Shown here in pieces: positions 34,682-43,459 of a DNA stretch of 64,000 nucleotides. The number at the start of each line of letters is the position of its first letter. The first letter of the stretch is position 1. Below the pieces are notes generated by a model. The model made no database searches. It was not told the origin of the DNA and worked only from the letters and a program-made list of their open reading frames with translations. A program made the translations under genes and the position numbers. The stretch covers positions 190,167-254,166 of the forward strand of contig CAZKXI010000003.1 in the NCBI GenBank assembly GCA_964556755.1. The letters run 5' to 3'. The DNA comes from UBA4085 sp964556755. Its GTDB lineage: Bacteria > Acidobacteriota > Aminicenantia > Aminicenantales > UBA4085.

Positions 34682-35382
34682 TGATTTGCATAAAAGGAAA
34701 TGTAGAGTCGACTGTGTTTATTGAGAGACTTAAGAGTGCAGCGATTCCATATTGTGGCGAAAGCAAATATAGTATTGTTTTAATTCATGAAAGTGATTGG
34801 ATTGCAAATAGAGTAGATGGAGCCATTGGCACTCCCGATTTGGTAATATTCTTTAATCAAACTTATGATGGCCATCCGAAAAGATCATCGATTTCGATCG
34901 ATGGGATTCCACAAGATAAAATATGGGAGTGCAGAACGATGGATTTATTGGATAATATAGCTTCATTAGATTATTATTTAAAACGAGTTGAAAAGGATAA
35001 ATGGCAACCTCATGAATGGTTGATGAAGACGAATCTTGCAAATGCTCTTGCAATACTCTCAATAGCCTATCTTCTCGGAGATGAAACAACAAGGAATAAG
35101 TTAATCGGGATCGAAGATGTTGATAAGAACAAGCTGGAGTTCATATCCACGAATAGCCTGGTAAAGGATGAGGAAGGCTGGTTCAATTCATTGTATAATG
35201 AGGTTGGAAAAAAATATAAAAGTTGGGATGAAATCAGGGATAAACTTATTGATGACTTGCCCTCTTTCAGGATAAATATTGAGAGAATATTTAAAATAGA
35301 ATCATTAAACGAAAAAATTAATAAATATGCAGAATTCTATTCGCATGCATTTCCGCCTGGAATTATTAAATTAACTCCGTGA
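34678..35382 (+). CDS. Unknown protein in the kinase/E1 operon
   Basis: 234 residues, AT-rich. The N-terminal half looks alpha/beta (YSIVLIHESDWI, DLVIFFNQTYDG, then ECRTMDLLDNIASLDYYL), the C-terminal half helical. No family recognised and no membrane segment. The C-terminus ends in IIKLTP, not the Gly-Gly of ubiquitin-like proteins. Coupled by 4-base overlaps to the ThiF-like gene and the next gene, so it is probably a stoichiometric partner. Confidence 0.65.
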   Translation: MMICIKGNVESTVFIERLKSAAIPYCGESKYSIVLIHESDWIANRVDGAIGTPDLVIFFNQTYDGHPKRSSISIDGIPQDKIWECRTMDLLDNIASLDYYLKRVEKDKWQPHEWLMKTNLANALAILSIAYLLGDETTRNKLIGIEDVDKNKLEFISTNSLVKDEEGWFNSLYNEVGKKYKSWDEIRDKLIDDLPSFRINIERIFKIESLNEKINKYAEFYSHAFPPGIIKLTP

Positions 35383-35885
35383 CCATGAAAGAATATCGGG
35401 ATATCAGGGAGGTCAATCATGATTGGCTGAAGAATGTTTGGCTTGTCAGGATATCCGCTGAGGTAGCGCGCCTTGATGGCAGCGTTATGAATAGCATTGA
35501 GTTAGATGTGGATCTGGTGGATATAAGCTCGCAGTTTAGGGTGCGTATGGAGGAGATCAAATTTCATCTCGATGAGTTCGTCGTTCTCAATAGCCCACGA
35601 AGAATGGTGTATTCATATTCGTTGAAAATCAGCGAGCCCGAAATAAAAGAGGCGATTGCGGAGCTAGTTCATATTCTCTGGATGTCAAAATATGATATTA
35701 ATAACAACATAACGAGAATAGGATCTAGTATAGAGAACGCGCTCATGGCGATTGAGGCTTTGGCGCGCGTGGGTGAGCTATCAGGGAATACGGATCGGGT
35801 ATTGCGGGGGTTAAGGGTCTTTTATGAGAAGTGTGCTGAGCTCTCTTCAGCAATTACTGAATTGCCGAAGGAAGGAACGCTGTGA
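35379..35885 (+). CDS. Unknown helical protein in the kinase/E1 operon
   Basis: 168 residues from GTG 35379 (overlapping the previous stop by 4 bases); ATG 35385 is an alternative. The first ~80 residues are beta-rich (VRISAEVARLDGSV, SIELDVDLVDISSQF), the rest helical with a four-helix-like layout (EIKEAIAELVHILWMSKYDI). A histidine-phosphotransfer role would suit the phosphorelay context, and the second half has H at HILW, but no HPt signature is clear. The next gene overlaps its stop by 4 bases. Confidence 0.6.
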   Translation: MTMKEYRDIREVNHDWLKNVWLVRISAEVARLDGSVMNSIELDVDLVDISSQFRVRMEEIKFHLDEFVVLNSPRRMVYSYSLKISEPEIKEAIAELVHILWMSKYDINNNITRIGSSIENALMAIEALARVGELSGNTDRVLRGLRVFYEKCAELSSAITELPKEGTL

Positions 35886-37714
35886 AAGGGAAATTGCCGC
35901 GGATACTTATCATCGATGATCTGTTTGGAAGAGATCTGGATGACGGGCTGAATAGAGAGAGGCGCGATCTATGCGCCTCTCTTCATTTGAATGATGTGAC
36001 GGGAGACCGCACGTCTTCATTCAACCCTCAAGTGATTGCGAATCCCGTTGCGGAAGTGGTCTTCTGTCGAGGCCAGAAGCCCGTCAGAGCAATGATTGGG
36101 GATAGGGTGGAAAACGATCTTTCCAGTGTGCTTGATTCCATTGCTTCCGGCTGGATTGGACAGGATCCCTGGCCCCCGGCGGCAAGCGAGAGTAGGTTAT
36201 GGTCGATGGCCCTTATCGACTTGAGCTTCAAAACGGGAGAAGTGACGGAGAGTAGCCATCGAAGAATGCCTGGTATGCCCGTAGGACGCCGGGAGGATGA
36301 CCAACCCAAGAGCTATTTTGGACTATCTTTGCTAGGTGAAATACACGATAAATATCCTGAACTTCCCATCTTCATTCTCTCTGCGATGGAAAGGAAGGAT
36401 GTCAGCCGGGAATTTAGTGAAAGAGGCGCCCTGGGTTTTATTAATAAAAACGACACAAATGCCTCAGACCAGATTAAGGGCGCGTTAGATGAATATGGAT
36501 TGATTCCTGATGCCACCGGTGTAATCATCGGAAATTCTCCTAAGATACTGCAGGCTCTTGTCGAGGCAAGGGCCGCCGGGCGGCATAGGCGAAACGTACT
36601 AATCCGAGGAGAAAGGGGGACCGGAAAAGAACTCTTGGCACGGTATGTTCATCTGATGAGGCAGCCATGGAGAGAGGCGCCATTTGTCATTATTAATTCT
36701 CCGGTTTTCACCTCGGAATTATTCGCGTCGGAATTATTTGGTATCGAACCGCGTACAGCCTCTGATGTCGAGGGACGGAAGGGACTGATTGAGCAAGGGA
36801 ATGGAGGTGACGTTTTCTTCGATGAGATAGCTGACATGCCAGGCTTTGCTCAAGCATCGATATTAAGGGTGTTGCAGGAACGAAACATTACACCCGTCGG
36901 AGGAAGGAATCCCCTTGACCTTGATATTCGATTCATTTCCTCTACAAATCGTGACGTTGAAGCCGAACCGTCAAAATTCAGACCGGATTTACTCAGTCGC
37001 TTGTTGGAGGGGGGAAGGATTCGTTTGCCGGCTCTGAGCGAAAGGAAAAGCGATATCCCCTTGCTGGCTTATTATTTTATTCGTGAGGCGGAACAAAGTG
37101 TTGTGGGGAGTCGTCCGCGCGAAATCGATCATGCTGCTGCGAGAGCTTTAATGGAGTATTCGTGGCCCGGGAATGTGAGAGAGCTTAAACAGGTTCTTTA
37201 TTACGCGGTCCTAAAGCACAAACACCTTGAACATCTCACGGTGAACCATCTCGAAAATTTGGATAAAGACCAATCTAAGGTGTCATTGAGCTTTGTCGAG
37301 AAAAAGGAGGCAATTGATCAGTGCCAAGCTCAGCGCAAATTCGATTTGTCAGAATGGACAAAATACCCAGAGAAAGCCGAGTATTCCGCTGACAAGTATC
37401 GCGAATGGGCGGGGCGATTGGACGAGGTGTCCAAGGCTTGCACCGAAATTCAGCTCCGTATGCTGAAGGCTGCGGTGCTCGCGACACTAAAGCGAAGCGC
37501 CCGTTGCCCCGAAGGAAAAATCCAAATATTGTCCGCAATCAAGCTCTTGACGGGAGACGAAAGCATGAAAGCGCCGCGGGCCGCCGACATTATCAAGAGA
37601 ATGATGAAAACTCCGGTTCGCAAGATGTCGAATTGCCCGACGGCGAATGATCCTCTAATCCAGGAAGTATTCAAGCTTGCGGTGAAGAAGCGGAGGAGCC
37701 GTTCGAAGAAATGA
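35882..37714 (+). CDS. Receiver-AAA+ protein of the sigma54-activator type with degenerate GAFTGA loop
   Basis: 610 residues from GTG 35882. A receiver-like domain (~1-210) starts ILIIDDLFG, has MALIDLSF as acceptor strand, IFILSAM and a Lys in GFINKND, with a large insertion between the first Asp and acceptor. The AAA+ core has Walker A GERGTGKE, Walker B VFFDEIAD, FISSTNRD (sensor I), RPDLLSRL (arginine finger) and YSWPGNVRELKQ. The GAFTGA loop that contacts sigma54 is absent: the region reads FGIEPRTASDVEGRKGLIEQ. So it is not expected to activate sigma54 promoters, and no Fis-type HTH is evident. A phosphorylation-controlled remodeller is inferred. Confidence 0.8.
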   Translation: MKGKLPRILIIDDLFGRDLDDGLNRERRDLCASLHLNDVTGDRTSSFNPQVIANPVAEVVFCRGQKPVRAMIGDRVENDLSSVLDSIASGWIGQDPWPPAASESRLWSMALIDLSFKTGEVTESSHRRMPGMPVGRREDDQPKSYFGLSLLGEIHDKYPELPIFILSAMERKDVSREFSERGALGFINKNDTNASDQIKGALDEYGLIPDATGVIIGNSPKILQALVEARAAGRHRRNVLIRGERGTGKELLARYVHLMRQPWREAPFVIINSPVFTSELFASELFGIEPRTASDVEGRKGLIEQGNGGDVFFDEIADMPGFAQASILRVLQERNITPVGGRNPLDLDIRFISSTNRDVEAEPSKFRPDLLSRLLEGGRIRLPALSERKSDIPLLAYYFIREAEQSVVGSRPREIDHAAARALMEYSWPGNVRELKQVLYYAVLKHKHLEHLTVNHLENLDKDQSKVSLSFVEKKEAIDQCQAQRKFDLSEWTKYPEKAEYSADKYREWAGRLDEVSKACTEIQLRMLKAAVLATLKRSARCPEGKIQILSAIKLLTGDESMKAPRAADIIKRMMKTPVRKMSNCPTANDPLIQEVFKLAVKKRRSRSKK

Positions 37715-39537
37715 GCGAGTCAATATTCGTCCTAGCTCAATCCTCGACCACGGCTGCGGCACTTGAATTGTGGATTAAGATCGCAGGATCAACATATCAA
37801 CGTTCAATCGATGTGGTCCGACATGTCTATCGGCGTCATCATCATGATTTGGGAGCCGACGAATATTCTGAGATAGAAGGGAAGATCCGCCTATTCTTAA
37901 AACGGGACGATTCGAGGCGCCACGAGATTCCGACGATACTCGTCGATAGAATCGATGCGGACGACTTGAGCGCTATCAAAGACGGAGAATCGTGGGAAAA
38001 CACGATCGCGATGCTCATCCTCTCTTTTCCAGAAGTCCGCTGGCTTTTCGCGCTCATGCGAAGTAGAGCGGAATTCCCAGTGCTCGATCACTCCCTTCTC
38101 AAGCTATTCGAAGATGTGCCGAGGAATCCAATATTCGATGCGACTGGGTTGAGGAGCTGGGTCCTGCAAAGGACGAACATTAATATGGGAAGCGGATCTC
38201 CGATGCTGCCGGTGAGATCGAAATCACATCTGGCCGCGGCCATTGAAGATGAGATCGGATATGCTCTCTATAACGCCTACACGGCCTATCGCTTCGGCTG
38301 CCCCGCCGACGCTATTGTATCGTGGCGTTCGATGAATAACCGCTTCGGGATGAAGAAAGAACACGGGTGCTGGCTGCTCATGGAGGACATGAGCCTCAAC
38401 TTTCCAGATAAGAAAAACGATGTCAAGCTTGCACTCTTGTCTCAAAGGCAGAAATATTGCGTGGGGCTCGCGTCCGGAGACGGGAGTATCGAGAAGTCGA
38501 CTTATAGAATCTTGATTACCGGGCAAACCCGTCCCGATTCCGGCTTATTGTCTGAAAACAGGGATTATCTCAGGCGAAAGGCGGTGGGGCGAGGGCGAAT
38601 CATCATGAAGCCGGCCCGCGGCATGTTCGATTTATGGAAGAGAATCGGGCTGCTCAAGCCGGGCCTCGATGAGCGAAATACAGGGCGAGTTGAGGGATTC
38701 AAGAGGCCTCAAAGCGCGTATCCATCTTCAGATGAAACGCCGCACGGTGCACCCGGCAAGCTGATGATGGTCGCCGGACGGCTGATGCAGCGTGCCCAGG
38801 CGCTCAAGGAGGGCCAGCTATCTGTCCCCCGTGCGATCCTGGGCGCGGTTTTGGCCAATGACGCTCTGGAGCTGACGTGCGGACAAACCCCGACGACAGC
38901 GCTGGAAGCCCTTTCCTTGAAGCACTTCTTCGAGGTCAAGATCGAATGCCTCTTTCTAGGGGTTGAATACAATATCAATATCAAGGACCGTTTCCGGGAG
39001 ATCCGGATTGATATCCGGAGAATCCTGAGATGGGTGTATCGGCAGGCCAAAGATCGGGTGGAAGTGAACGCTCTTCTGAGCATCGCGTCGATGATCACCC
39101 GGCTTTTCCGGGAGAATGGGCAATTCGATGAGGAGCAGGCCTGTCTCAAGCTTCAAAGAGCCCTCAATCGCCGTTGGTTCTATAAGCAAAGGCCTTGGCT
39201 GAAAGGCCTGCAACCGTTTCACGCCTATATTGAAGGGCTGGTAGGCTCGTTACCGAGATTTGTTGCATCTCTGCTGACTTGGCCGACGGCCTTTGGACTT
39301 TTCACGACCTATTGGTGGGGCATCAACCTCCTCCCCGAGGGGAATGCTCTGCTGCTGAGCCGTCTCAGTATTGCAGACAATCTCTTCGCGTCCTATGTGA
39401 CTTTTTTCGGTCTCCAGCCGGCGGGGAACGATCTCCAGGGCTGGGCTCAGGCTGTCACAGTCGTCCTGATCTTGCTCGGATTCCTGCATCTTGGGGTCTT
39501 TATCTCTCATCTTTATACGCTTTTATCGAGACGCTAG
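37711..39537 (+). CDS. Large protein with C-terminal membrane segments, possible 2-TM pore effector
   Basis: 608 residues; ATG overlaps the AAA+ stop by 4 bases. Residues ~1-500 are soluble, of unknown fold, with an alpha/beta start (SESIFVLAQSS, TILVDRIDADD). Two hydrophobic segments close the protein: LTWPTAFGLFTTYWWGINLL (about 527-546) and VTVVLILLGFLHLGVFISHL (about 580-600). Between them NLFASYVTFFGLQP looks like a pore helix and turn of ion-channel pore domains, but without the K+ selectivity signature. A gated membrane effector is inferred from architecture alone. Confidence 0.6.
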   Translation: MSESIFVLAQSSTTAAALELWIKIAGSTYQRSIDVVRHVYRRHHHDLGADEYSEIEGKIRLFLKRDDSRRHEIPTILVDRIDADDLSAIKDGESWENTIAMLILSFPEVRWLFALMRSRAEFPVLDHSLLKLFEDVPRNPIFDATGLRSWVLQRTNINMGSGSPMLPVRSKSHLAAAIEDEIGYALYNAYTAYRFGCPADAIVSWRSMNNRFGMKKEHGCWLLMEDMSLNFPDKKNDVKLALLSQRQKYCVGLASGDGSIEKSTYRILITGQTRPDSGLLSENRDYLRRKAVGRGRIIMKPARGMFDLWKRIGLLKPGLDERNTGRVEGFKRPQSAYPSSDETPHGAPGKLMMVAGRLMQRAQALKEGQLSVPRAILGAVLANDALELTCGQTPTTALEALSLKHFFEVKIECLFLGVEYNINIKDRFREIRIDIRRILRWVYRQAKDRVEVNALLSIASMITRLFRENGQFDEEQACLKLQRALNRRWFYKQRPWLKGLQPFHAYIEGLVGSLPRFVASLLTWPTAFGLFTTYWWGINLLPEGNALLLSRLSIADNLFASYVTFFGLQPAGNDLQGWAQAVTVVLILLGFLHLGVFISHLYTLLSRR

Positions 39538-39549
39538 GGGGGAGAAATA

Positions 39550-39834
39550 ATGGAAGAAAAGAACGCGCCCAGTTCCGAATTGATCGAGATGACGAAGGAA
39601 CAGCGAAGACGAGGGCGAAGGAAGCTCGTGGCCTTAGTGACGATTGAGATCGCTTGTTTCCTTGGCTTCATAGGCTTGCCCCTATGGCTAATGACGGCGA
39701 GAGAATCAACCTGTTCTATGTTCAGCGCGTTGGGGCGGTCTGCGCTTCCTTTCTTGATCGTTTCCGTTCTATGGTATGCGTTTCTTGCTTTCGTCATAGG
39801 GGTCTGTTTCAGCTTCATTAAGAAAGACGATTGA
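39550..39834 (+). CDS. Small two-TM membrane protein, end of operon
   Basis: 94 residues with GGGGGAG before the ATG, 12 bases after the large membrane gene. A basic N-terminal part is followed by VALVTIEIACFLGFIGLPLW and FLIVSVLWYAFLAFVIGVCF as two membrane helices. No family recognised. Its position suggests a small subunit or modulator of the preceding membrane protein. Confidence 0.6.
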   Translation: MEEKNAPSSELIEMTKEQRRRGRRKLVALVTIEIACFLGFIGLPLWLMTARESTCSMFSALGRSALPFLIVSVLWYAFLAFVIGVCFSFIKKDD

Positions 39835-40129
39835 CCCCCAGCGAATGTGTTAGCCAGGGAGCGTGTTCCGATTTCCCGACTTTTTATCGATAAGCTTCCA
39901 AAAGTGGTCCAGCTATGGGCATGAAAAATGTGTTGCCTACCTGCGGCTTTTAAAGCGATGCCTCTACGCGGGTTTTCCCTCCTTGCCGAGGATGAGATGG
40001 CTTGTTAGAGCGGAAGCGCCCGAAAATTACGTTTTAAAGCTTTCTGGGCGGCTTAATAGAAGGGGCCCCTCCGGTTTCATCGATTCGGATCATTTTCCCG
40101 CACATTGAAGGCCGTGCTATCATCCTCCC
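39835..40129. other. Right edge of the island, no gene seen
   Basis: 295 bases in which composition changes from moderate GC to the high-GC backbone. No tRNA, integrase or obvious attachment repeat is visible. A GTG-started frame here (39863-40108) has no ribosome site or recognisable sequence and is not called. Confidence 0.3.
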
Positions 40130-43100
40130 GTGGCCCCTCCTCCCGCCCCCGAATTCATCCTCCTCAAGGCTTCGGCCGGGTCCGGCAAGACCTATGAGCT
40201 GGCCCGCCGCTACCTGAAGCTGGCCCTGGCCTCGCCGGAAGGCGCAGACATGGGCGGCTTGGCCGGCATCCTGGCCATCACCTTCACCAAGAACGCCGCG
40301 GGCGAGATGAAGGATCGCATTCTCGGCTGGCTCAAGGAAGCCGCCTTCGGCGACGAGCGCCGGATCGCCGAGCTGCGGGAGGTCATCCCCATCCCGGCCC
40401 GCGAATTCCCGTCCCTGGCCAACCGGGCCGTTGACCGCATCCTGGCCGAGTACGCCGACTTCCAGGTCGAGACGATCGACGGCTTCATGACCTCCGTCTT
40501 CAAGGCCTCGGCCCTGGACCTGGGCTTTCCGCCCGACTTCGAGGTCCAGCTGGAGCATGCCGAGCTTATCGACTACGCCTTCTTCCGCCACTTGCGCGGC
40601 GTCCGTCCCGGCACGCCGGAGGCGGCCGTCTTTGACGACATTCTGGATTACCTCCTGCTCTACAAGAGCGACAAGACCTCGTTTCCATGGAATCCGACGG
40701 CCGACATCCTGGAGAAGCTGACCGAGATGTACGGGAAGCTGACGGAGCGGGCCGGCGAGCCCCGGATCGAGGACCGCTCCCGGGACCTGGGCGCCTGCGC
40801 CGCGCGCCTCAAGGCCGCCGCCGCCCTGCTCGAGGCGGCCGTCGAGGCCTCGGGCCTGGAGCGCAGCGCGCGGGGTCATGCCTTCAGCCGCATCCTGCCG
40901 GCCATCCGCGGCGACCGCCTCAGCGAGCTGGTCGGCGCCAGCTTCAAGACCCCGCCGGTCAAGAAAGGGACGGTCAAGAAAGCCGACCGGGCCCACCGGG
41001 ACGCGGCATTCGCGTCCGTGAACGACGCCTGGGATGGCCTCGCGGCGGCCGCCCAAGCCTATGTCGTCCTCTACGCCCGCGACTTCTTCACGCCCTATCT
41101 GCGGGCCTACCGCGCCCTCTCGGGCACCTTGGACCGGGTCAAGCGCTCGCAAGGGGCGGTGTTCCTGGAGGATATGTACCGGCAGCTGTCGGGCTACATC
41201 CGGAGGGGCCTGGTCCCCGACATCTATTTCCGTTTGGGCGAGAAGGTACGTCACTTTCTCATCGACGAATTCCAGGACACCTCGCCGATGCAGTGGCTGA
41301 ACCTGCGGCCGCTGGTGGAGGAATCGCTCAGCCAGGGCGGCAGCCTGCTCGTGGTCGGCGACACCAAGCAGGCCATCTACGGCTTCCGCGAGGCCGACTT
41401 CCGGATCATGAGGGCCCTGGAGTCGGGCGAGGACTGTTTCGGGCCCGCGCCCCGGCCCCAGATCGATCCCTTGAAGAAGAACTTCCGCAGCGGCGAGGCC
41501 CTGATCAGATTCGTCCAGGGCATCTTCCACAATGTCCCGCCGGATTACGAAGAAGCCGCCGAGCTGAGCGGCCTGACGGATTTCGGGCAGGACCCCAGCG
41601 AGCGGAACGTCGGCGCGGGATACGTCGAGTATGTCCTCTTGGAAGAGGGTCAGGAGCGGGGGACAGGCAGCGGTGTGGTTAATGATGCGGACGGCGAAGC
41701 CGATGATGGACACGGGAAGACTCGATCCGAATCGGATAGGTGCGGGTCCGGTCCGGCCGCCGAAGAAGCCGATGGCGCGGTCGGAGCGGAGGCGAACGGG
41801 AAGAATGGCGAAGAGGATGACAGCGGCTCCGACGAAGACGGCGCCCCGCCCGAGGCCGGACCCGAGAAAGCCCGCGTCCAAGCCCTCGTGGCCGAGCTTC
41901 ACGACCGCGGCTATGCCTATTCCGACATCGCCGTCCTGACCTACAAGAACGAGACGGTCGCTGCGGCGGCCTCCTGGCTCAACGAGATCGGCGTTCCCTT
42001 CATCCCCTTCAGCAGCCTCGACATCCGCCGCCGCGGGATCATCGCCGAAGTCCTGGCCGTGCTCCGCTTCCTGGACTCGCCGCCCGACGACTTGGCCTTC
42101 GCTACCGTTCTCCTCGGCCAGGCCTTAGGGCGGGCGGCCGGCGACGAACCGGGCCCCGAGGCGCGCCGGCGCTTCATCTTCGAATGCCGCGCCAACGGGC
42201 GGTCGCCCCTCTACGCCGCGTTTCGGGAGAGATACCCCGCCCTCTGGGCCCGCATCTTCGAGCCTCTCTTCCAGGCCGTCGGCTACTACCCCCTCTACGA
42301 TCTGGTCGTGTCCGTCTATCGCGCCTTCGACCTCTTCGCCGCCTTCCCGGGAGAAGAGGCCGCCCTGGTCCGTCTTCTGGAGGCCATCAAGGGCTTCGAG
42401 GGCCGCGGCCGCAACGATCTGCGGGAGTTCCTGGAATACACCGGCGGCGAGGGCCGAGAGGCCTGGACGGTCGATGTCCCCGAGTCGATCGACGCGGTCA
42501 AGGTCATGACCATCCACAAGGCCAAAGGGCTTGGCTTCCCGGTGACGATCTTGCTGCTCTACGGCGAAAGCTGGAAGCCGCCGGACTTCTTCCTCGACGA
42601 AGGGGGCGAAGCCGTGCCGGAGGAAGGCGGGGAGCCGGGGGAGGCGGTCGGGCCGGCCGTCCTCAAGATCAACAAGGACGTCATCGCGGCGGATGAGGGC
42701 CTGAAGCGCATCTATGAAGAGGCTCGGCTGCGCGACCGGGTCAACAGCCTAAACACGCTCTATGTCGCCCTGACCCGGGCGGCCTCGGAGCTCTATGTCA
42801 TCGGGGTGAAAAAGCCGAGGGACAAGTACCCCTTCGACGTCATGGGCGAGCCCTTCCGGTCCGCCGAATCCAAGCCCGCGGCCCGCCGCCCGCCGCCGGA
42901 GCCGGTCGGGCTGGATGTTCCGCTCCTAAGAACCCGAAACGCTCTCGATGTCGCGGCCGATCCGCGGGAAGGGCTGGATGAGGGAAGGCGGCGGCGCGGC
43001 GAGTTCGCCCATCGGATCATGGCCGAGATCGAATATGTGCCGGATGGGGACTGGCCGGCCCAAGCCGCGCTGGCGGCCTCGCGGATCGATCCGCGCTTCC

Positions 43101-43459
43101 GCGGCGAGCAGGGGGAGGCTTCATCGCCCGATGCGGACTCGGCCGGATTGACGGAGGCCATCGCCCGATTCTTCGCCCCAAGGCCCGCCGCGGCCTTCTT
43201 CGAGCCGCGCCCGGGCCGCCGGATCCTGCGCGAGACGACCTTCTGTGACGCCGCCGGCCGCTCGGTCCGTATGGACCGGGTGGTTGTCGATTCCGACGCG
43301 GTGACCGTCATCGACTTCAAGACCGGCCGGGAGCCGGGCCCGGGCGATCGCGAGCAGGTCCTGGCCTATCTGGCCATCGTCCGCGACGTCTTCGGCGGCC
43401 GTCCGGCCCGGGGCGCCCTGGCCTATATCGACCGCGGGGTCTGGGAGGCGGTCGAATGA
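40130..43459 (+). CDS. addA: AddA-like helicase-nuclease
   Basis: 1109 residues from a GTG. Walker A ASAGSGKT at 14-21, Walker B FLIDEFQDTSPMQW, motif III VVGDTKQAIYGF, motif V KVMTIHKAKGLGFPVTIL and motif VI LNTLYVALTRAASELYV define a UvrD-type helicase of the AddA/RecB group. The C-terminal PD-(D/E)xK nuclease reads VTVIDFKTG followed by QVLAYL. With the coupled AddB-like gene it should resect double-strand breaks for recombination. Odd: a low-complexity, Gly/Asp/Glu-rich insertion of about 70 residues (about 41,640-41,860) breaks the second helicase domain. Confidence 0.85.
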   Translation: MAPPPAPEFILLKASAGSGKTYELARRYLKLALASPEGADMGGLAGILAITFTKNAAGEMKDRILGWLKEAAFGDERRIAELREVIPIPAREFPSLANRAVDRILAEYADFQVETIDGFMTSVFKASALDLGFPPDFEVQLEHAELIDYAFFRHLRGVRPGTPEAAVFDDILDYLLLYKSDKTSFPWNPTADILEKLTEMYGKLTERAGEPRIEDRSRDLGACAARLKAAAALLEAAVEASGLERSARGHAFSRILPAIRGDRLSELVGASFKTPPVKKGTVKKADRAHRDAAFASVNDAWDGLAAAAQAYVVLYARDFFTPYLRAYRALSGTLDRVKRSQGAVFLEDMYRQLSGYIRRGLVPDIYFRLGEKVRHFLIDEFQDTSPMQWLNLRPLVEESLSQGGSLLVVGDTKQAIYGFREADFRIMRALESGEDCFGPAPRPQIDPLKKNFRSGEALIRFVQGIFHNVPPDYEEAAELSGLTDFGQDPSERNVGAGYVEYVLLEEGQERGTGSGVVNDADGEADDGHGKTRSESDRCGSGPAAEEADGAVGAEANGKNGEEDDSGSDEDGAPPEAGPEKARVQALVAELHDRGYAYSDIAVLTYKNETVAAAASWLNEIGVPFIPFSSLDIRRRGIIAEVLAVLRFLDSPPDDLAFATVLLGQALGRAAGDEPGPEARRRFIFECRANGRSPLYAAFRERYPALWARIFEPLFQAVGYYPLYDLVVSVYRAFDLFAAFPGEEAALVRLLEAIKGFEGRGRNDLREFLEYTGGEGREAWTVDVPESIDAVKVMTIHKAKGLGFPVTILLLYGESWKPPDFFLDEGGEAVPEEGGEPGEAVGPAVLKINKDVIAADEGLKRIYEEARLRDRVNSLNTLYVALTRAASELYVIGVKKPRDKYPFDVMGEPFRSAESKPAARRPPPEPVGLDVPLLRTRNALDVAADPREGLDEGRRRRGEFAHRIMAEIEYVPDGDWPAQAALAASRIDPRFRGEQGEASSPDADSAGLTEAIARFFAPRPAAAFFEPRPGRRILRETTFCDAAGRSVRMDRVVVDSDAVTVIDFKTGREPGPGDREQVLAYLAIVRDVFGGRPARGALAYIDRGVWEAVE

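Noticed and set aside
35882..37714. Annotation as a sigma54-dependent transcription activator
   Set aside because: The GAFTGA loop is missing and no HTH is evident, so transcription activation through sigma54 is not supported.
40034..41902. Long minus-strand frame (622 codons) opposite the addA-like gene
   Set aside because: High-GC mirror frame of a well-supported gene; composition is Gly/Arg/Val-rich with no motif.
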